DNA from: Niastella vici
GTDB lineage: Bacteria > Bacteroidota > Bacteroidia > Chitinophagales > Chitinophagaceae
DNA: 64,000 bases
Reading direction: 5' to 3'
Assembly (NCBI RefSeq): GCF_002077945.1
Contig: NZ_LVYD01000001.1
Coordinates: 372,001 to 436,000 of the forward strand
The notes under the pieces were generated by a model, which was not told the origin of the DNA, ran no database searches, and saw only the letters and a program-made list of their open reading frames with translations. A program made the position numbers and the translations under genes. This document shows, in pieces, positions 52,112 through 61,550 of this stretch (the first letter of the stretch is position 1; every line of letters starts with the position of its first letter).

Positions 52112-52693
52112 TTAATAGTACGGACTGATCAATAAATACACCAGCACGCCGGTTACTGAAACATATAACCAAATGGGCCAGGTAATGCGGGCCAGTTTAA
52201 TATGTTTGGGCCATTCGCCAATTAACGCCCTGTAAGCTGTATAAAGTACAAAGGGAAGAATAATACCGGCTAACGGAATATGTGTGGAAAGAATAATAAA
52301 ATAAAAAATTCTTTTGGGGCCGGCCAGTGCTTTTTCGGCATCGCTCACAATTCCATCATGGTTTATATCGCCAAATTTGGTTTCACCGGCCAGCAGATGA
52401 TGGCAAATGTATGATACCAGGAATATAACCGATAATACCAGGGCGGTTATCATAATGCGCTTGTGCAACTGGTATTTACCTTGTTTTACAACCATTAACC
52501 CCGCCAGCAGCAACAGGCTTACCACTGAGTTGATGATCGCATTCAACTTCGCAAAGAAATGCACATCAAAACCCAGGTCAACTTCGAGCTTCACACGGGT
52601 TAACACCGACACGGCAACAAATACTATAACAGAAAATACAAGAATAAGCCAGGTGGCCTTTTTATCGTTTTTCGCCAGTACAGGAGGTAGCAT
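52112..52693 (-). CDS. DUF420 membrane protein, cytochrome oxidase associated
   Basis: The 193-residue protein has five helices and the DUF420 landmarks: LNAIINSVVSLLLLAGLM, HKRIMITALVLSVIFLVSYICHH with His-His, and FYFIILSTHIPLAGIILPFVLYT. It also has a small insertion FGDINHDGIVSDAEKAL that looks like an EF-hand-type D-x-N-x-D loop. DUF420 genes usually sit with haem-copper oxidase assembly genes. It starts 3 bp after the SCO gene. Confidence 0.85.
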   Translation of the reverse strand: MLPPVLAKNDKKATWLILVFSVIVFVAVSVLTRVKLEVDLGFDVHFFAKLNAIINSVVSLLLLAGLMVVKQGKYQLHKRIMITALVLSVIFLVSYICHHLLAGETKFGDINHDGIVSDAEKALAGPKRIFYFIILSTHIPLAGIILPFVLYTAYRALIGEWPKHIKLARITWPIWLYVSVTGVLVYLLISPYY

Positions 52694-52696
52694 AGA

Positions 52697-53509
52697 TTAT
52701 ATTTTGGGTTCATTTGCTGGTTTGCGGGTGATCCACACGAATAGCACAACAGCCACAATAACGGCAATATAAATTGGCCACAGGCCTTTCAGTTGTGCCA
52801 ATACCGGTGAAGGTTCGTCTTTATCTTTTTCCAGCATCAACAAGGTGATATCTTCTGCCAGTTTTGATAATTCAAGCGTATCGAGGCCATTGTAATAACC
52901 GCGCACTACACCCTTTCTATCGAGCACCACAAACTTTTGCGTATGTATGAACAGGGAATCAACTCCTTCCCCATCCTGTAAACCCAGTTTTGCTTCGTTC
53001 AGGGCAAAATCATAGATCGTCTTTTTGGGCCCTGTCAGCATCCACCATACATCGGGGTTTACGCCAAAATGATCGGCATATTTTTTTAACTGCGCTACAG
53101 AATCTCTTTCGGGATCTACACTGAACGATAAAAACTGCACAAAGGAAGTATCAACCCGCCTGGTAACATCTTTCATTTTCAATGCATCCTGCAGGCCCTT
53201 CATGTTTTTGGTAAGAAAAGGACAAATAGAGGGGCAATGGGTGAAGAAAAAATCGGCCACTACAATTTTCCCACGCAGTTCGTGCAGCGATACTGTTTGA
53301 CCCAATTGGTTCTGTAGTTTGAAATCGCCTGTCTGGTGCCAGATGGTATCGCTCACCCGCTTCCCGTTCTTTATTGATTCAACAACGTCGTCGGGGTAAT
53401 AATGCGCGGGCATATGAATAGCGTCGCGGCTAACTCCTTTAACTATAAAGTAGCTGACAACCGGTAAAAAAATGGCGATACACAGGGCTAATAATGCTTT
53501 CTGACTCAC
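52697..53509 (-). CDS. SCO1/SenC family copper chaperone
   Basis: The 270-residue protein has an N-terminal anchor helix (4-22), a thioredoxin-like domain and a C-terminal helix (about 244-262). The copper motif FFTHCPSICPFL has the C-x-x-x-C. A later FIHTQKFVVLD gives the conserved His. SCO proteins load CuA in cytochrome oxidase subunit II. It heads a short set with DUF420 and a small membrane protein, separated from the cox operon by a strong terminator. A -7-like TAACTTTG lies 20 bp before the ATG. Confidence 0.9.
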   Translation of the reverse strand: MSQKALLALCIAIFLPVVSYFIVKGVSRDAIHMPAHYYPDDVVESIKNGKRVSDTIWHQTGDFKLQNQLGQTVSLHELRGKIVVADFFFTHCPSICPFLTKNMKGLQDALKMKDVTRRVDTSFVQFLSFSVDPERDSVAQLKKYADHFGVNPDVWWMLTGPKKTIYDFALNEAKLGLQDGEGVDSLFIHTQKFVVLDRKGVVRGYYNGLDTLELSKLAEDITLLMLEKDKDEPSPVLAQLKGLWPIYIAVIVAVVLFVWITRKPANEPKI

Positions 53510-53654
53510 GATTTTTTCTTTTGCTGCGCAAAGTTACCGCACGATGTAATGCCGCGCGGTTTTTTGTTAGAATATTACACATTTATGTATTTCCTATCCA
53601 TTGAACCGGACATCTTCGCTTATAACCATTTGGTCATTAGCCGGTTCTATCCCA

Positions 53655-53694
53655 AAAAAGGAACCATCCCGGCGGGCCGGGATGGTTCCTTTTT
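53655..53694. terminator. strong terminator ending the cox/ACIII operon
   Basis: An 18-bp stem (AAAAAGGAACCATCCCGG / CCGGGATGGTTCCTTTTT, loop CGGG) lies 25 bp after the last cox gene on the minus strand. Its ends are A/T-rich on both sides. Confidence 0.9.
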
Positions 53695-53718
53695 ATATCA
53701 CATTAGCAGTAAAGTCAA

Positions 53719-54168
53719 TTAATCTAATTTACCGGGCTCCTGAGTTTCATGGTGTTCAGCCGGTTTTGGCGCCTGCTCAGCACTATGATCTTTGTAATGA
53801 CGATCGTAGGTATTACGCAGGTTCTTGTAAGAATTTCCATCCCACAAAAAGGCGGTAATGAACCAGATGAACAATAAAGCCGGAATTGAAATGGTGAGTA
53901 TCAGGTTCCTGATCTCATGACGCAGGTGCATGAACTCGGCAATAATGAAGAAGGCTTTAGCCAGGGTAAGAACAATAAATACACCATTCAGTAAATGTTT
54001 TACCAAATGAGGGTTCGAAAACTCAATTTCATAATAACTGATAGCCAGGGCCAGTTCAAACAAAGTGATGTATAAGAGTATCCGGAAAGTTCTCCAGATC
54101 GCTTTTCTGTCGAAAGTATGTTGCTCGTCGTGAGCGTGATAATGTTCTGCTACATGTGCATTTTCCAT
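53719..54168 (-). CDS. cytochrome c oxidase subunit IV family protein
   Basis: The 149-residue protein has three helices (about 29-48, 57-80 and 90-110). The pattern TFRILLYITLFELALAI, FIVLTLAKAFFIIAEFMHLRHE matches the small subunit IV (CtaF/COX4_pro type) of caa3-like oxidases. A hydrophilic C-terminus follows. It is the last gene of the cox operon. Confidence 0.85.
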   Translation of the reverse strand: MENAHVAEHYHAHDEQHTFDRKAIWRTFRILLYITLFELALAISYYEIEFSNPHLVKHLLNGVFIVLTLAKAFFIIAEFMHLRHEIRNLILTISIPALLFIWFITAFLWDGNSYKNLRNTYDRHYKDHSAEQAPKPAEHHETQEPGKLD

Positions 54169-54234
54169 ATTCTCAATATTGTATATAAATCAATTAATGC
54201 CTTTTGTATCGCTGCTGCAGGTTGAATAACTCAA

Positions 54235-54909
54235 CTAGAACAGGTAAAAACAAGTGAACACGAATACCCAAACCAGGTCAACGAAGTGCCAGTACAAACC
54301 AGCCTTTTCGATCATCAGGTAATGGCCTCTTCTGTCGAATACACCTTTATAGGTCATGATGAACATGATAATGTTTATCACCACACCACTCAATACGTGA
54401 AATCCATGGAAACCTGTAATGGTGAAGAAGAAGTTGGTAAAGTTGGTTGAAGCCTGCGTTCCATCGATGTTCGGGAACGGATTGTGACCCCACCAGGCAC
54501 CCTCTGCATGTAAATGATACCACTCCCATGCCTGGCAGCTCAGGAATGCGATACCACCGAGGATGGTCCAGCCTAACCATTTCAACACTTCTTTTCTGTT
54601 CATTTCATGACCAGCGCCAACGGCCAATACCATGGTTACCGAACTCATGATCAGGATAAAGGTCATCAAACTCACGAACGCAAGCGGAATATGCATTTCG
54701 CCGACGATAGGGAATGACCTGAATACGTGATTGGGGTCGGGCCATGAGTTAGTTGAAAAACGGATGGTTCCATACGAAATCAAGAATGCGCCAAAGGTAA
54801 AAGCATCACTCATCAAAAAATACCACATCATCAGCTTTCCATACTCCACTTTAAATGGGCTTTTTCCACCTGACCACATGCTTTGATTAGCCGTTGCTAC
54901 TTGTGCCAT
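54235..54909 (-). CDS. cytochrome c oxidase subunit III
   Basis: The 224-residue protein has six or seven helices of the CtaE/CoxC family. Motifs include LMMWYFLMSDAFTFGAFLISYGTIR, LGGIAFLSCQAWEWYHL, FFTITGFHGFHVLSGVV and a final GLYWHFVDLVWVFVFTCFYL. Subunit III binds lipids and keeps the D-channel active. A second, shorter subunit III-like gene lies 30 bp upstream. Two adjacent genes of this family are normal for Bacteroidota caa3 operons. Confidence 0.92.
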   Translation of the reverse strand: MAQVATANQSMWSGGKSPFKVEYGKLMMWYFLMSDAFTFGAFLISYGTIRFSTNSWPDPNHVFRSFPIVGEMHIPLAFVSLMTFILIMSSVTMVLAVGAGHEMNRKEVLKWLGWTILGGIAFLSCQAWEWYHLHAEGAWWGHNPFPNIDGTQASTNFTNFFFTITGFHGFHVLSGVVINIIMFIMTYKGVFDRRGHYLMIEKAGLYWHFVDLVWVFVFTCFYLF

Positions 54910-54939
54910 GTTACTATTTTAATATTAGTAGTTCTGCAA

Positions 54940-55512
54940 TTATGATTTAAACAAAAAGAACACGAATAAATAAACCCATAAAAGGTCTACAAAATGCCAG
55001 TAAGTGCTCATTACTTCTACCGGCACCGGGTTATAATTCCTGATGCGTGCGCTGAAAGCTTTGATGAACATTATTATTAAAGCAATAACGCCACCCAGCA
55101 CGTGCACCGCATGCAATCCGAAAATAACGTATAAGAACTGGCCTGAGCCGGTTGCTCCCTTCAATTTGGTTCCGCTTTCCCACAGCTGCGAAAATGCAAT
55201 GAGCTGCATGGCAATGAAACCTACGCCCAGTATCATGGTCACCGTTAATAACCGGCGGTACTGTTGCATACCCCGCTCTTTAAATGCCTTCAGCGACCAT
55301 TGCATGGTAAAGCTGCTGATCAGTATTACAGCGGTTGAATAATAAAAGAGCTGTGGCATTTTAATGGTAGGGAAATTACCCATGCTGCCTTTTACGATAT
55401 AGGCGCTGGTTAACCCTGCAAACATCATAATGATGCTGCCTATGCCTACCCACAAGGTGAACTTGTGAGGATGTATTTTTTTTCTTTGCGTACTCACTGC
55501 TTCTGTCATCAC
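54940..55512 (-). CDS. cytochrome c oxidase subunit III family protein (short paralogue)
   Basis: The 190-residue protein has five helices: LWVGIGSIIMMFAGLTSAYIV, YSTAVILISSFTMQWSLK, and the family signature GLHAVHVLGGVIALIIMF, ending STYWHFVDLLWVYLFVFF. It is about 30 residues shorter than its neighbour. It is part of the oxidase complex by position, between ctaB and the longer subunit III gene. Confidence 0.9.
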   Translation of the reverse strand: MMTEAVSTQRKKIHPHKFTLWVGIGSIIMMFAGLTSAYIVKGSMGNFPTIKMPQLFYYSTAVILISSFTMQWSLKAFKERGMQQYRRLLTVTMILGVGFIAMQLIAFSQLWESGTKLKGATGSGQFLYVIFGLHAVHVLGGVIALIIMFIKAFSARIRNYNPVPVEVMSTYWHFVDLLWVYLFVFFLFKS

Positions 55513-55538
55513 GGTTTTATAGTTTTTTGTGATTGTCC

Positions 55539-56447
55539 TTATCCAATCTTATCTACCAGCAAAGCCAGTAACACTATCGGTAAATAGATATAACTGGTGA
55601 ACATTACCCGGCGGGCAGCCTTCTTCTCCATTTCGCGATACAACCTGATACTTTGCCAAAGCATGAACAGGTTTGCCGCCAATACGATCCAGAAACTCGT
55701 CATACCACTCATGCCAACCAGGTACGGCAGTACGCCAACCGGTATCAATACCAGGGAATAAATAATCGACTGCACGGCCGAATATTTCGTTGGCCCTTCA
55801 ACCGATGGCATCAGTTTGAACCCGGCATTGGAATAGTCCTTATGCGCAATCCAGGCAATAGCCCAGAAGTGCGGAAACTGCCAAAAGAACTGAATGGCAA
55901 AGAGCACCCAACCGCCTGCGGTTAATTTATCCTCGCCTGCAGCCCAGCCAATTAAACAGGGCAACGCTCCCGGCACTGCTCCTAACAGCACAGATATGGA
56001 GCTCACTTTCTTTAATGGCGTGTACATGTAGGCATATACGAACCAGCTGAACAATGCCAACCCGGCCGATAACCAGTTAAAGAAATAACCGAGTATAAAA
56101 CAGCCAGCCGCAACGGCAATGATAGCAAATGCCCAGGCTTCTGCCGGTTGCATTCTTCCTGCGGCCACCGGCCGTTTGGAAGTACGCATCATCATGGCAT
56201 CTGTATCTTTTTCAACGATCTGGTTTACTGCATTGGCGCTTCCTGTAACCAGTAATCCACCAATAAACAGCAGTGTAATATACTGCCAGTCCCAATGCCC
56301 CTTTACGATCTGGGGCGCCAGCAGGTAACTGATAACAGCAGAAAACACAACCATGAAGCTGAGGCTGAATTTAATCAGCATCATATAGTCTTTTACCTTA
56401 CCGGCAATATTTAAAGAACTCTGTTGCTTCACGGTTACTTGCTGCAT
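55539..56447 (-). CDS. ctaB: protohaem IX farnesyltransferase (haem O synthase)
   Basis: The 302-residue UbiA-family protein has about nine helices and both Asp-rich motifs: NAVNQIVEKDTDAMMMRTSKRP (N-x-x-x-D-x-x-x-D), and a second loop with AHKDYSNAG. It attaches farnesyl to haem B to form haem O, which CtaA then oxidises. The gene sits between subunit I and the subunit III genes on the same strand. Another common name is cyoE. Confidence 0.93.
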   Translation of the reverse strand: MQQVTVKQQSSLNIAGKVKDYMMLIKFSLSFMVVFSAVISYLLAPQIVKGHWDWQYITLLFIGGLLVTGSANAVNQIVEKDTDAMMMRTSKRPVAAGRMQPAEAWAFAIIAVAAGCFILGYFFNWLSAGLALFSWFVYAYMYTPLKKVSSISVLLGAVPGALPCLIGWAAGEDKLTAGGWVLFAIQFFWQFPHFWAIAWIAHKDYSNAGFKLMPSVEGPTKYSAVQSIIYSLVLIPVGVLPYLVGMSGMTSFWIVLAANLFMLWQSIRLYREMEKKAARRVMFTSYIYLPIVLLALLVDKIG

Positions 56448-56495
56448 CTATTGTTAATAATTTAAATAATCAACCTCTTAAATAGCACTCTATTA

Positions 56496-58304
56496 TTAGT
56501 GCTTGCTTTCATTCGCGGCAATAGGCTCAGTTTGCGGAATGAAATCACGTCCGTCCTTGCTGTAATCATAAGCCCAGCGGTGAACTTCAGGGATCTCGCC
56601 TTCCCAGTTACCATGGCCCGGGTGAATGGGTGCAGTCCACTCAAGAGTGGTTGAACCCCACGGGTTTTGTGTAGTCACTTTTCTTCCTTTAAAAATAGAG
56701 TAGAAGAAGTTGAACACAAACAGTAATTGTATAGAGAAAACGATCATTGCTACAGTTGAGATGAACCTGTTCAGATCACCAAATTGATTGAATGAAGCCC
56801 AGTTGCTGTAATCGAGGTAACGGCGGGGCATACCGGCCAAACCTTCGTAGTGCATCGGCCAGAAGATCAGGTACGCACCAATAAGGGTAACCCAGAAGTG
56901 GATATAGGCCAATGTACTGTTCATATAACGGCCATACATTTTGGGGAACCAGTGGTAAATACCGGCGAACATACCGAAGAATGCCGACACACCCATTACT
57001 ATATGGAAGTGCGCGATCACAAAATAGGTATCGTGCAGGTGAATATCCAGTGTTGAGTTACCAAGGAAGATACCAGTTAAACCACCAGAGATGAACAGGC
57101 TCACAAAACCTAATGCGAACAACATACCGGGGGTGAACTTGATATTTGCTTTCCAGATGGTAGTTAACCAGTTGAATACTTTGATGGCTGAAGGCACAGC
57201 GATCAGCAGGGTCAGCAACACGAATACAGATCCGAGGAACGGATTCAATCCGGTTACGAACATGTGGTGTGCCCAAACCAGGAAGGCGAGGATGGTGATT
57301 GCGAACAGCGATCCCACCATGGCCATATAACCAAAGATCGGTTTGCGTGAGTTAACTGATAAGATCTCAGATGCCATACCCATTGCAGGCAACAGGATAA
57401 TGTACACCTCAGGGTGACCCAGGAACCAGAACAAGTGCTGGTACAGGATCGCACTACCACCTTCATTGGGTAATGCCTGGTTGGTAGCGGCAATATAAAT
57501 ATCCGACAGGTAGAAGCTGGTGCCGGCGTGACGATCGAACAGCAACAGAATGAAACCTGATAATAATACAGGGAATGATAAGATACCTAATACCGCGGTA
57601 AAGAACAGCGCCCAGATGGTCAACGGTAAGCGGGTCATGCTCATACCTTTGGTACGCAGGTTCAATACGGTAGACACATAGTTCAAACCACCCAGCAATG
57701 AAGATACTACGAACATAGCCATAGCGGTGATCCACAGGTCCATACCGGTTTTGGAACCGGGTGAAGCATCACCCAGGGCGCTCAATGGCGGATAGGCTGT
57801 CCACCCGCCGCTGAACGGACCGGTTTGAATGAACAGGGAAGACATCATAACGATGCTACCACCGAAGAAGAACCAGTACGACAACATGTTCATCATGGGC
57901 GAAGCCATATCGCGGGCGCCCACTTGCAGGGGAATAAGGAAGTTGGCGAAGGTACCGCTCAAACCACCGGTTAACACGAAGAATACCAGAATGGTACCGT
58001 GCATGGTTACCAGGGCATAATAGTTCTCAGGGGTAATTTTACCGCCTTTTGCCCAATTACCCAGAATATCTTCCAGCCAGGGGAAGGTTTGGTCGGGGTA
58101 ACCTAATTGCAAACGGAACAACACCGACATCAAACCACCAATAATGGCCCATATCATACCAGTGATCAGGAATTGCTTGGCAATGATCTTGTGATCCTGG
58201 CTGAATACGTATTTAGAAATAAACGACTGATGATGGTGATGCACGCCATGCTCATCGTGATGCACTTCATGCGTTGTTAAAACTTCTGCGTGACCGTGGC
58301 TCAT
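56496..58304 (-). CDS. ctaD: cytochrome c oxidase subunit I
   Basis: The 602-residue protein has twelve or more helices and all haem-copper motifs: TMHGTILVFFVLTGG with a haem a His, WFLGHPEVYIILLP (CuB His and Tyr cross-link), WAHHMFVTG (two CuB His), and LHDTYFVIAHFHIVMG (haem a3 and a His). An N-terminal His-rich stretch precedes the first helix. It reduces oxygen to water and pumps protons. Residues fit an A-type aa3/caa3 oxidase. Confidence 0.95.
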   Translation of the reverse strand: MSHGHAEVLTTHEVHHDEHGVHHHHQSFISKYVFSQDHKIIAKQFLITGMIWAIIGGLMSVLFRLQLGYPDQTFPWLEDILGNWAKGGKITPENYYALVTMHGTILVFFVLTGGLSGTFANFLIPLQVGARDMASPMMNMLSYWFFFGGSIVMMSSLFIQTGPFSGGWTAYPPLSALGDASPGSKTGMDLWITAMAMFVVSSLLGGLNYVSTVLNLRTKGMSMTRLPLTIWALFFTAVLGILSFPVLLSGFILLLFDRHAGTSFYLSDIYIAATNQALPNEGGSAILYQHLFWFLGHPEVYIILLPAMGMASEILSVNSRKPIFGYMAMVGSLFAITILAFLVWAHHMFVTGLNPFLGSVFVLLTLLIAVPSAIKVFNWLTTIWKANIKFTPGMLFALGFVSLFISGGLTGIFLGNSTLDIHLHDTYFVIAHFHIVMGVSAFFGMFAGIYHWFPKMYGRYMNSTLAYIHFWVTLIGAYLIFWPMHYEGLAGMPRRYLDYSNWASFNQFGDLNRFISTVAMIVFSIQLLFVFNFFYSIFKGRKVTTQNPWGSTTLEWTAPIHPGHGNWEGEIPEVHRWAYDYSKDGRDFIPQTEPIAANESKH

Positions 58305-58352
58305 TGTATCTTTTTTTGAAAGTCGTAATTAATTCAGTTTCTCGGGTACCGG

Positions 58353-59489
58353 TTATTTGTTTGATGCCAAAGTAGAATTAGGTACTAAGGCGCCAGCTGA
58401 AGCCTTCTTTGCTGTATCTGCAGGTGCTGCCGGTTGTTCGGCAGGTGCAGGGGCAGCAGCGGTGGCTGGTTTGTAACCGGGTTGTTGTTTTGCCCGCCAT
58501 AAAATAAACTCATCGCGGGTTACTACTTTAATAAGCCCTTTCATTGAATAGTGGCCGTTTCCGCACATTTGGTCGCAGGCAATCTCGTATTCAAAATTGG
58601 GGTTATTGGTAATTTTTTTCATTTCATCGGTAGTGTACTTGGGCGTAAACCACATAGTAGTTGGCGTACCAGGCACAGCATCCATTTTCATGCGGAAATG
58701 AGGCAGACCTACGTCATGGATCACATCGCGTGAATTGATGATCAGTTTTACCGGCTGATCTTTGATCAAATACATGGCAGATGTTTCAATGATATCATCG
58801 TACCCAGTAGGGTCAGCTTTAATATTTTGCACACCGTTGGGTGTATGCATGGTGCTGTCTTTCCACAACATACCCAGGATGTTGCCATCGGCTTCATCGA
58901 TCATGCGGAAATATTTCTTTCCGAACACGTTATCCTTACCTGGGTAACGATAGATCCAACCAAACTGACGGCCGGTGATCTCTACCTTCATGGCATTGTC
59001 TGGCGCCTCACCGGTGATCTTGAACCAGTAGTACAAACCGAAACCTACCAATATACACAAGGTAATAGCGGGAACGGTTGTCCAAATCATCTCCAGTTTG
59101 TTGTTATGGGGATAATAGAAAGCTTTTCTTTTTTCGCTGTACTGATACTTGTAGGCAAACCAGAACAGTAAGATCTGGGTAAGTAAAAACACGATGCCTG
59201 TGATCAGCAAAGTGATCTTCAACATGGTGTCAATGTTCTCACCATGTTCAGATGCTGACGGATAGGGCATCAGCGTCTTTGGGTACAGTGCTTTATTGCA
59301 CAAATACACGCCTATAAGCCCCAGCACCAGGAATACTACCATCAAGAATCCGTTGATCCTGTTATTTTGTTCGAAAGACTTTTTTTCTCCCTTTAAAACA
59401 GAAACATACTCACTCGCCTTGGCTATCTGAAACGTTATCAGAAACCCAAGCGCCAGGATGGCTAACAAAAATAATCCGGTAGTTGTCAT
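58353..59489 (-). CDS. ctaC: cytochrome c oxidase subunit II
   Basis: The 378-residue protein has an extra N-terminal helix, two standard subunit II helices (about 90-112 and 132-152), and a periplasmic CuA domain. VEITGRQFGWIYRYPG and HDVGLPHFRMKMD lead to EIACDQMCGNGHYSMKG with both CuA Cys and His. The Ala/Pro-rich tail (APAPAEQPAAPADTAKK) replaces the fused cytochrome c of some caa3 enzymes, so an external donor (ActE or a free cytochrome) should feed it. Confidence 0.94.
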   Translation of the reverse strand: MTTTGLFLLAILALGFLITFQIAKASEYVSVLKGEKKSFEQNNRINGFLMVVFLVLGLIGVYLCNKALYPKTLMPYPSASEHGENIDTMLKITLLITGIVFLLTQILLFWFAYKYQYSEKRKAFYYPHNNKLEMIWTTVPAITLCILVGFGLYYWFKITGEAPDNAMKVEITGRQFGWIYRYPGKDNVFGKKYFRMIDEADGNILGMLWKDSTMHTPNGVQNIKADPTGYDDIIETSAMYLIKDQPVKLIINSRDVIHDVGLPHFRMKMDAVPGTPTTMWFTPKYTTDEMKKITNNPNFEYEIACDQMCGNGHYSMKGLIKVVTRDEFILWRAKQQPGYKPATAAAPAPAEQPAAPADTAKKASAGALVPNSTLASNK

Positions 59490-59563
59490 GATCGTTCAAT
59501 ATATTTTATACTATCGAAACTAAGTTCGTTGATTTATTAAGTATCACACCTTCGCGGTTCGGC

Positions 59564-60793
59564 TTAGGTATGATGGATAATACTTTCTTTGATGAACGGA
59601 TGGTTCTTGGCAATCAAAGGTGCTTTTGTTAAAGCCTTTGCTGTCGAGAACATGATCAAACCCACAAAGCCGGCTGCCACACCAAAATCGAACAGGTTCA
59701 GGGTAACATGATCAGGGAACAGGCTCGCGAATACCATTTGATAAAAATCTAACCAGTGGCCAAAAATTATCACTATCGCCATAAATGTAACGGTAGTATA
59801 GTTCCTTTTTGAACCCCGTCTCATTAATATCAGGATCGGTGCAATGAAGTTGATGCAGAACATAAACCAGTACAGGCCTGTATATGCACCACTGTGGCTC
59901 TTGCTGGTAATACGCGAGTTGAAGTAAATTGTTTCTTCGGGCATGTTCGCATACCAGATAAGCATGTACTGTGCAAACCACAGGTACGTCCAGAAGATAG
60001 AGAAGGCAAACATGAACTTACCGAGGTCATGAATATGCTCTTCGTTGGTATATTCGAGATAACCCTGATTTTTCAAATAAACCACGAATATGGTTATCAG
60101 GGCCATACCGGCTACGAATGTACTTGCGAAAGTATACCAGCTATACATGGTACTGAACCAATGTGCATCGATGCTCATTAACCAGAACCAGGGCGTCACT
60201 GACATTACTGTTAATGCAAACCATACAATGAAGATGGCAGCCCAAACGGTATTTTTAAAGATGTATTTGCGGCCAGCTTCTGCATCGGGTAATGGATTGT
60301 TATCCAGCTCACGCGATAACTGGCGCATTTTATTTCCCAATACCATCCACAAACCAATAGTAAGAATGGTCCAGGTTGAATAGAATCCTTTGTTCAAAAA
60401 GGCAGATTTACCTTCCAGGATCTTGTCGCCTTTTTCAGGATTAAGCCAATGATAAACATGCGGATCAAGATAGATGCAGGCAAATAACACGATCAGAGCT
60501 ATAATTCCTAAAGGAATAACGGCTACCGAAATGGCTTCTGTAACCCGACGGAAAACTATTTGCCAGCCGCCAAAGGCCAGGGTAGTGGCGCAAATGAAAA
60601 ACATAGCGGCGTTGGTCACCAGCAAAAAGTAGGTACTGTTTTGCAACAGGCTGGCCCAAAATCTCATACCGTGATGTTCACCGGTTCCATATAATATAAA
60701 ACCGACGATAACAGATAAAATGCCGACTCCCATCAATGCCATTGACCAGGTTCTGTACCGTGCGGGGATGTCGAAAAACTCTTTAATAGCCAT
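59564..60793 (-). CDS. actF: Alternative Complex III subunit ActF
   Basis: The 409-residue membrane protein has ten helices of the ActF type, annotated in Bacteroidota as quinol:cytochrome c oxidoreductase quinone-binding subunit 2. WAAIFIVWFALTVMSVTPWFWLMSIDAHWFSTMYSWY and FSIFWTYLWFAQYMLIWYANMPEE are characteristic. With ActC it forms the quinol-binding membrane part of ACIII. The neighbours ActE, ActD and ActC on one side and cox genes on the other confirm the assignment. Confidence 0.92.
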   Translation of the reverse strand: MAIKEFFDIPARYRTWSMALMGVGILSVIVGFILYGTGEHHGMRFWASLLQNSTYFLLVTNAAMFFICATTLAFGGWQIVFRRVTEAISVAVIPLGIIALIVLFACIYLDPHVYHWLNPEKGDKILEGKSAFLNKGFYSTWTILTIGLWMVLGNKMRQLSRELDNNPLPDAEAGRKYIFKNTVWAAIFIVWFALTVMSVTPWFWLMSIDAHWFSTMYSWYTFASTFVAGMALITIFVVYLKNQGYLEYTNEEHIHDLGKFMFAFSIFWTYLWFAQYMLIWYANMPEETIYFNSRITSKSHSGAYTGLYWFMFCINFIAPILILMRRGSKRNYTTVTFMAIVIIFGHWLDFYQMVFASLFPDHVTLNLFDFGVAAGFVGLIMFSTAKALTKAPLIAKNHPFIKESIIHHT

Positions 60794-60828
60794 TATCAGT
60801 AATTTATATGTTCTGTGTTCGTGTCCAG

Positions 60829-61533
60829 TTATTTTTTAGCGGTTGAATCTACACTTTTCTTGGCGCTGTGAGCCGAGTCATGTGCTGCAGCAGGCGCCTT
60901 TGCAGCTGCTGCTGAATCAGTAGCAGGTGCTGCTGCTGCGGCTTGTTTGCCACTACCCTGTTTTGATTTCACATAGTGAATGATCATCCAGCGTTGTGTG
61001 CTGCTCAGTTGAGAAGCATAGCTTCCCATTAAATTTCTTCCATAGGTAACAGAATAGAACATCTGTCCCTCAGGCATGTTAACATATTTTGCATTACCTG
61101 CCAGGTTTGCGGGCGCTGCGCTGAATGGTCCATTACCCCCATTGTATAAGGGGCCATTTCCATCGAGGGCTGCGCCATGGCAAATACCACAGTTTACCAG
61201 GTATAAGCGTTCTGCTTCTTTCATTTGTACAGCATTCAGGGCAGGTAACGGATTTGTTACATGCACTGATTGTGCGTAATTGGCGGTGTCGCCAGCTTTA
61301 TCTTTTGCCAGAGGAAAAGGCAGTAATTCGCCTCTTTTAATAGTGCCGGCTACCGGCATGCGGTTATAATGAATACCCTGCTTTGCGAGCGTATCAATGG
61401 GCGCATAAGTTTCATATGCCCGGCTGTAAGCCATGTCAGGCATATACACATGGCCCGGTGTTCTACGTACGTCACTGCAACTCCAAACTATCACAGCCAT
61501 CACTAAAACAGAAATAATTGATAATTTTTTCAT
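60829..61533 (-). CDS. actE: Alternative Complex III subunit ActE, monohaem cytochrome c
   Basis: The 234-residue lipoprotein has signal and lipobox at VWSC (about 16-19), then RTPGHVYMPDMAYSRAYE, a sequence typical of ActE. The single haem site is CGICH, with a later Met in NLMGSYA/MPEGQMF as ligand. The C-terminus is an Ala-rich, charged tail of about 45 residues. ActE passes electrons from ActB/ActA to the oxidase. It overlaps nothing and is 35 bp before actF. Confidence 0.92.
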   Translation of the reverse strand: MKKLSIISVLVMAVIVWSCSDVRRTPGHVYMPDMAYSRAYETYAPIDTLAKQGIHYNRMPVAGTIKRGELLPFPLAKDKAGDTANYAQSVHVTNPLPALNAVQMKEAERLYLVNCGICHGAALDGNGPLYNGGNGPFSAAPANLAGNAKYVNMPEGQMFYSVTYGRNLMGSYASQLSSTQRWMIIHYVKSKQGSGKQAAAAAPATDSAAAAKAPAAAHDSAHSAKKSVDSTAKK

Positions 61534-61550
61534 CTTAAATTATTCAGATA

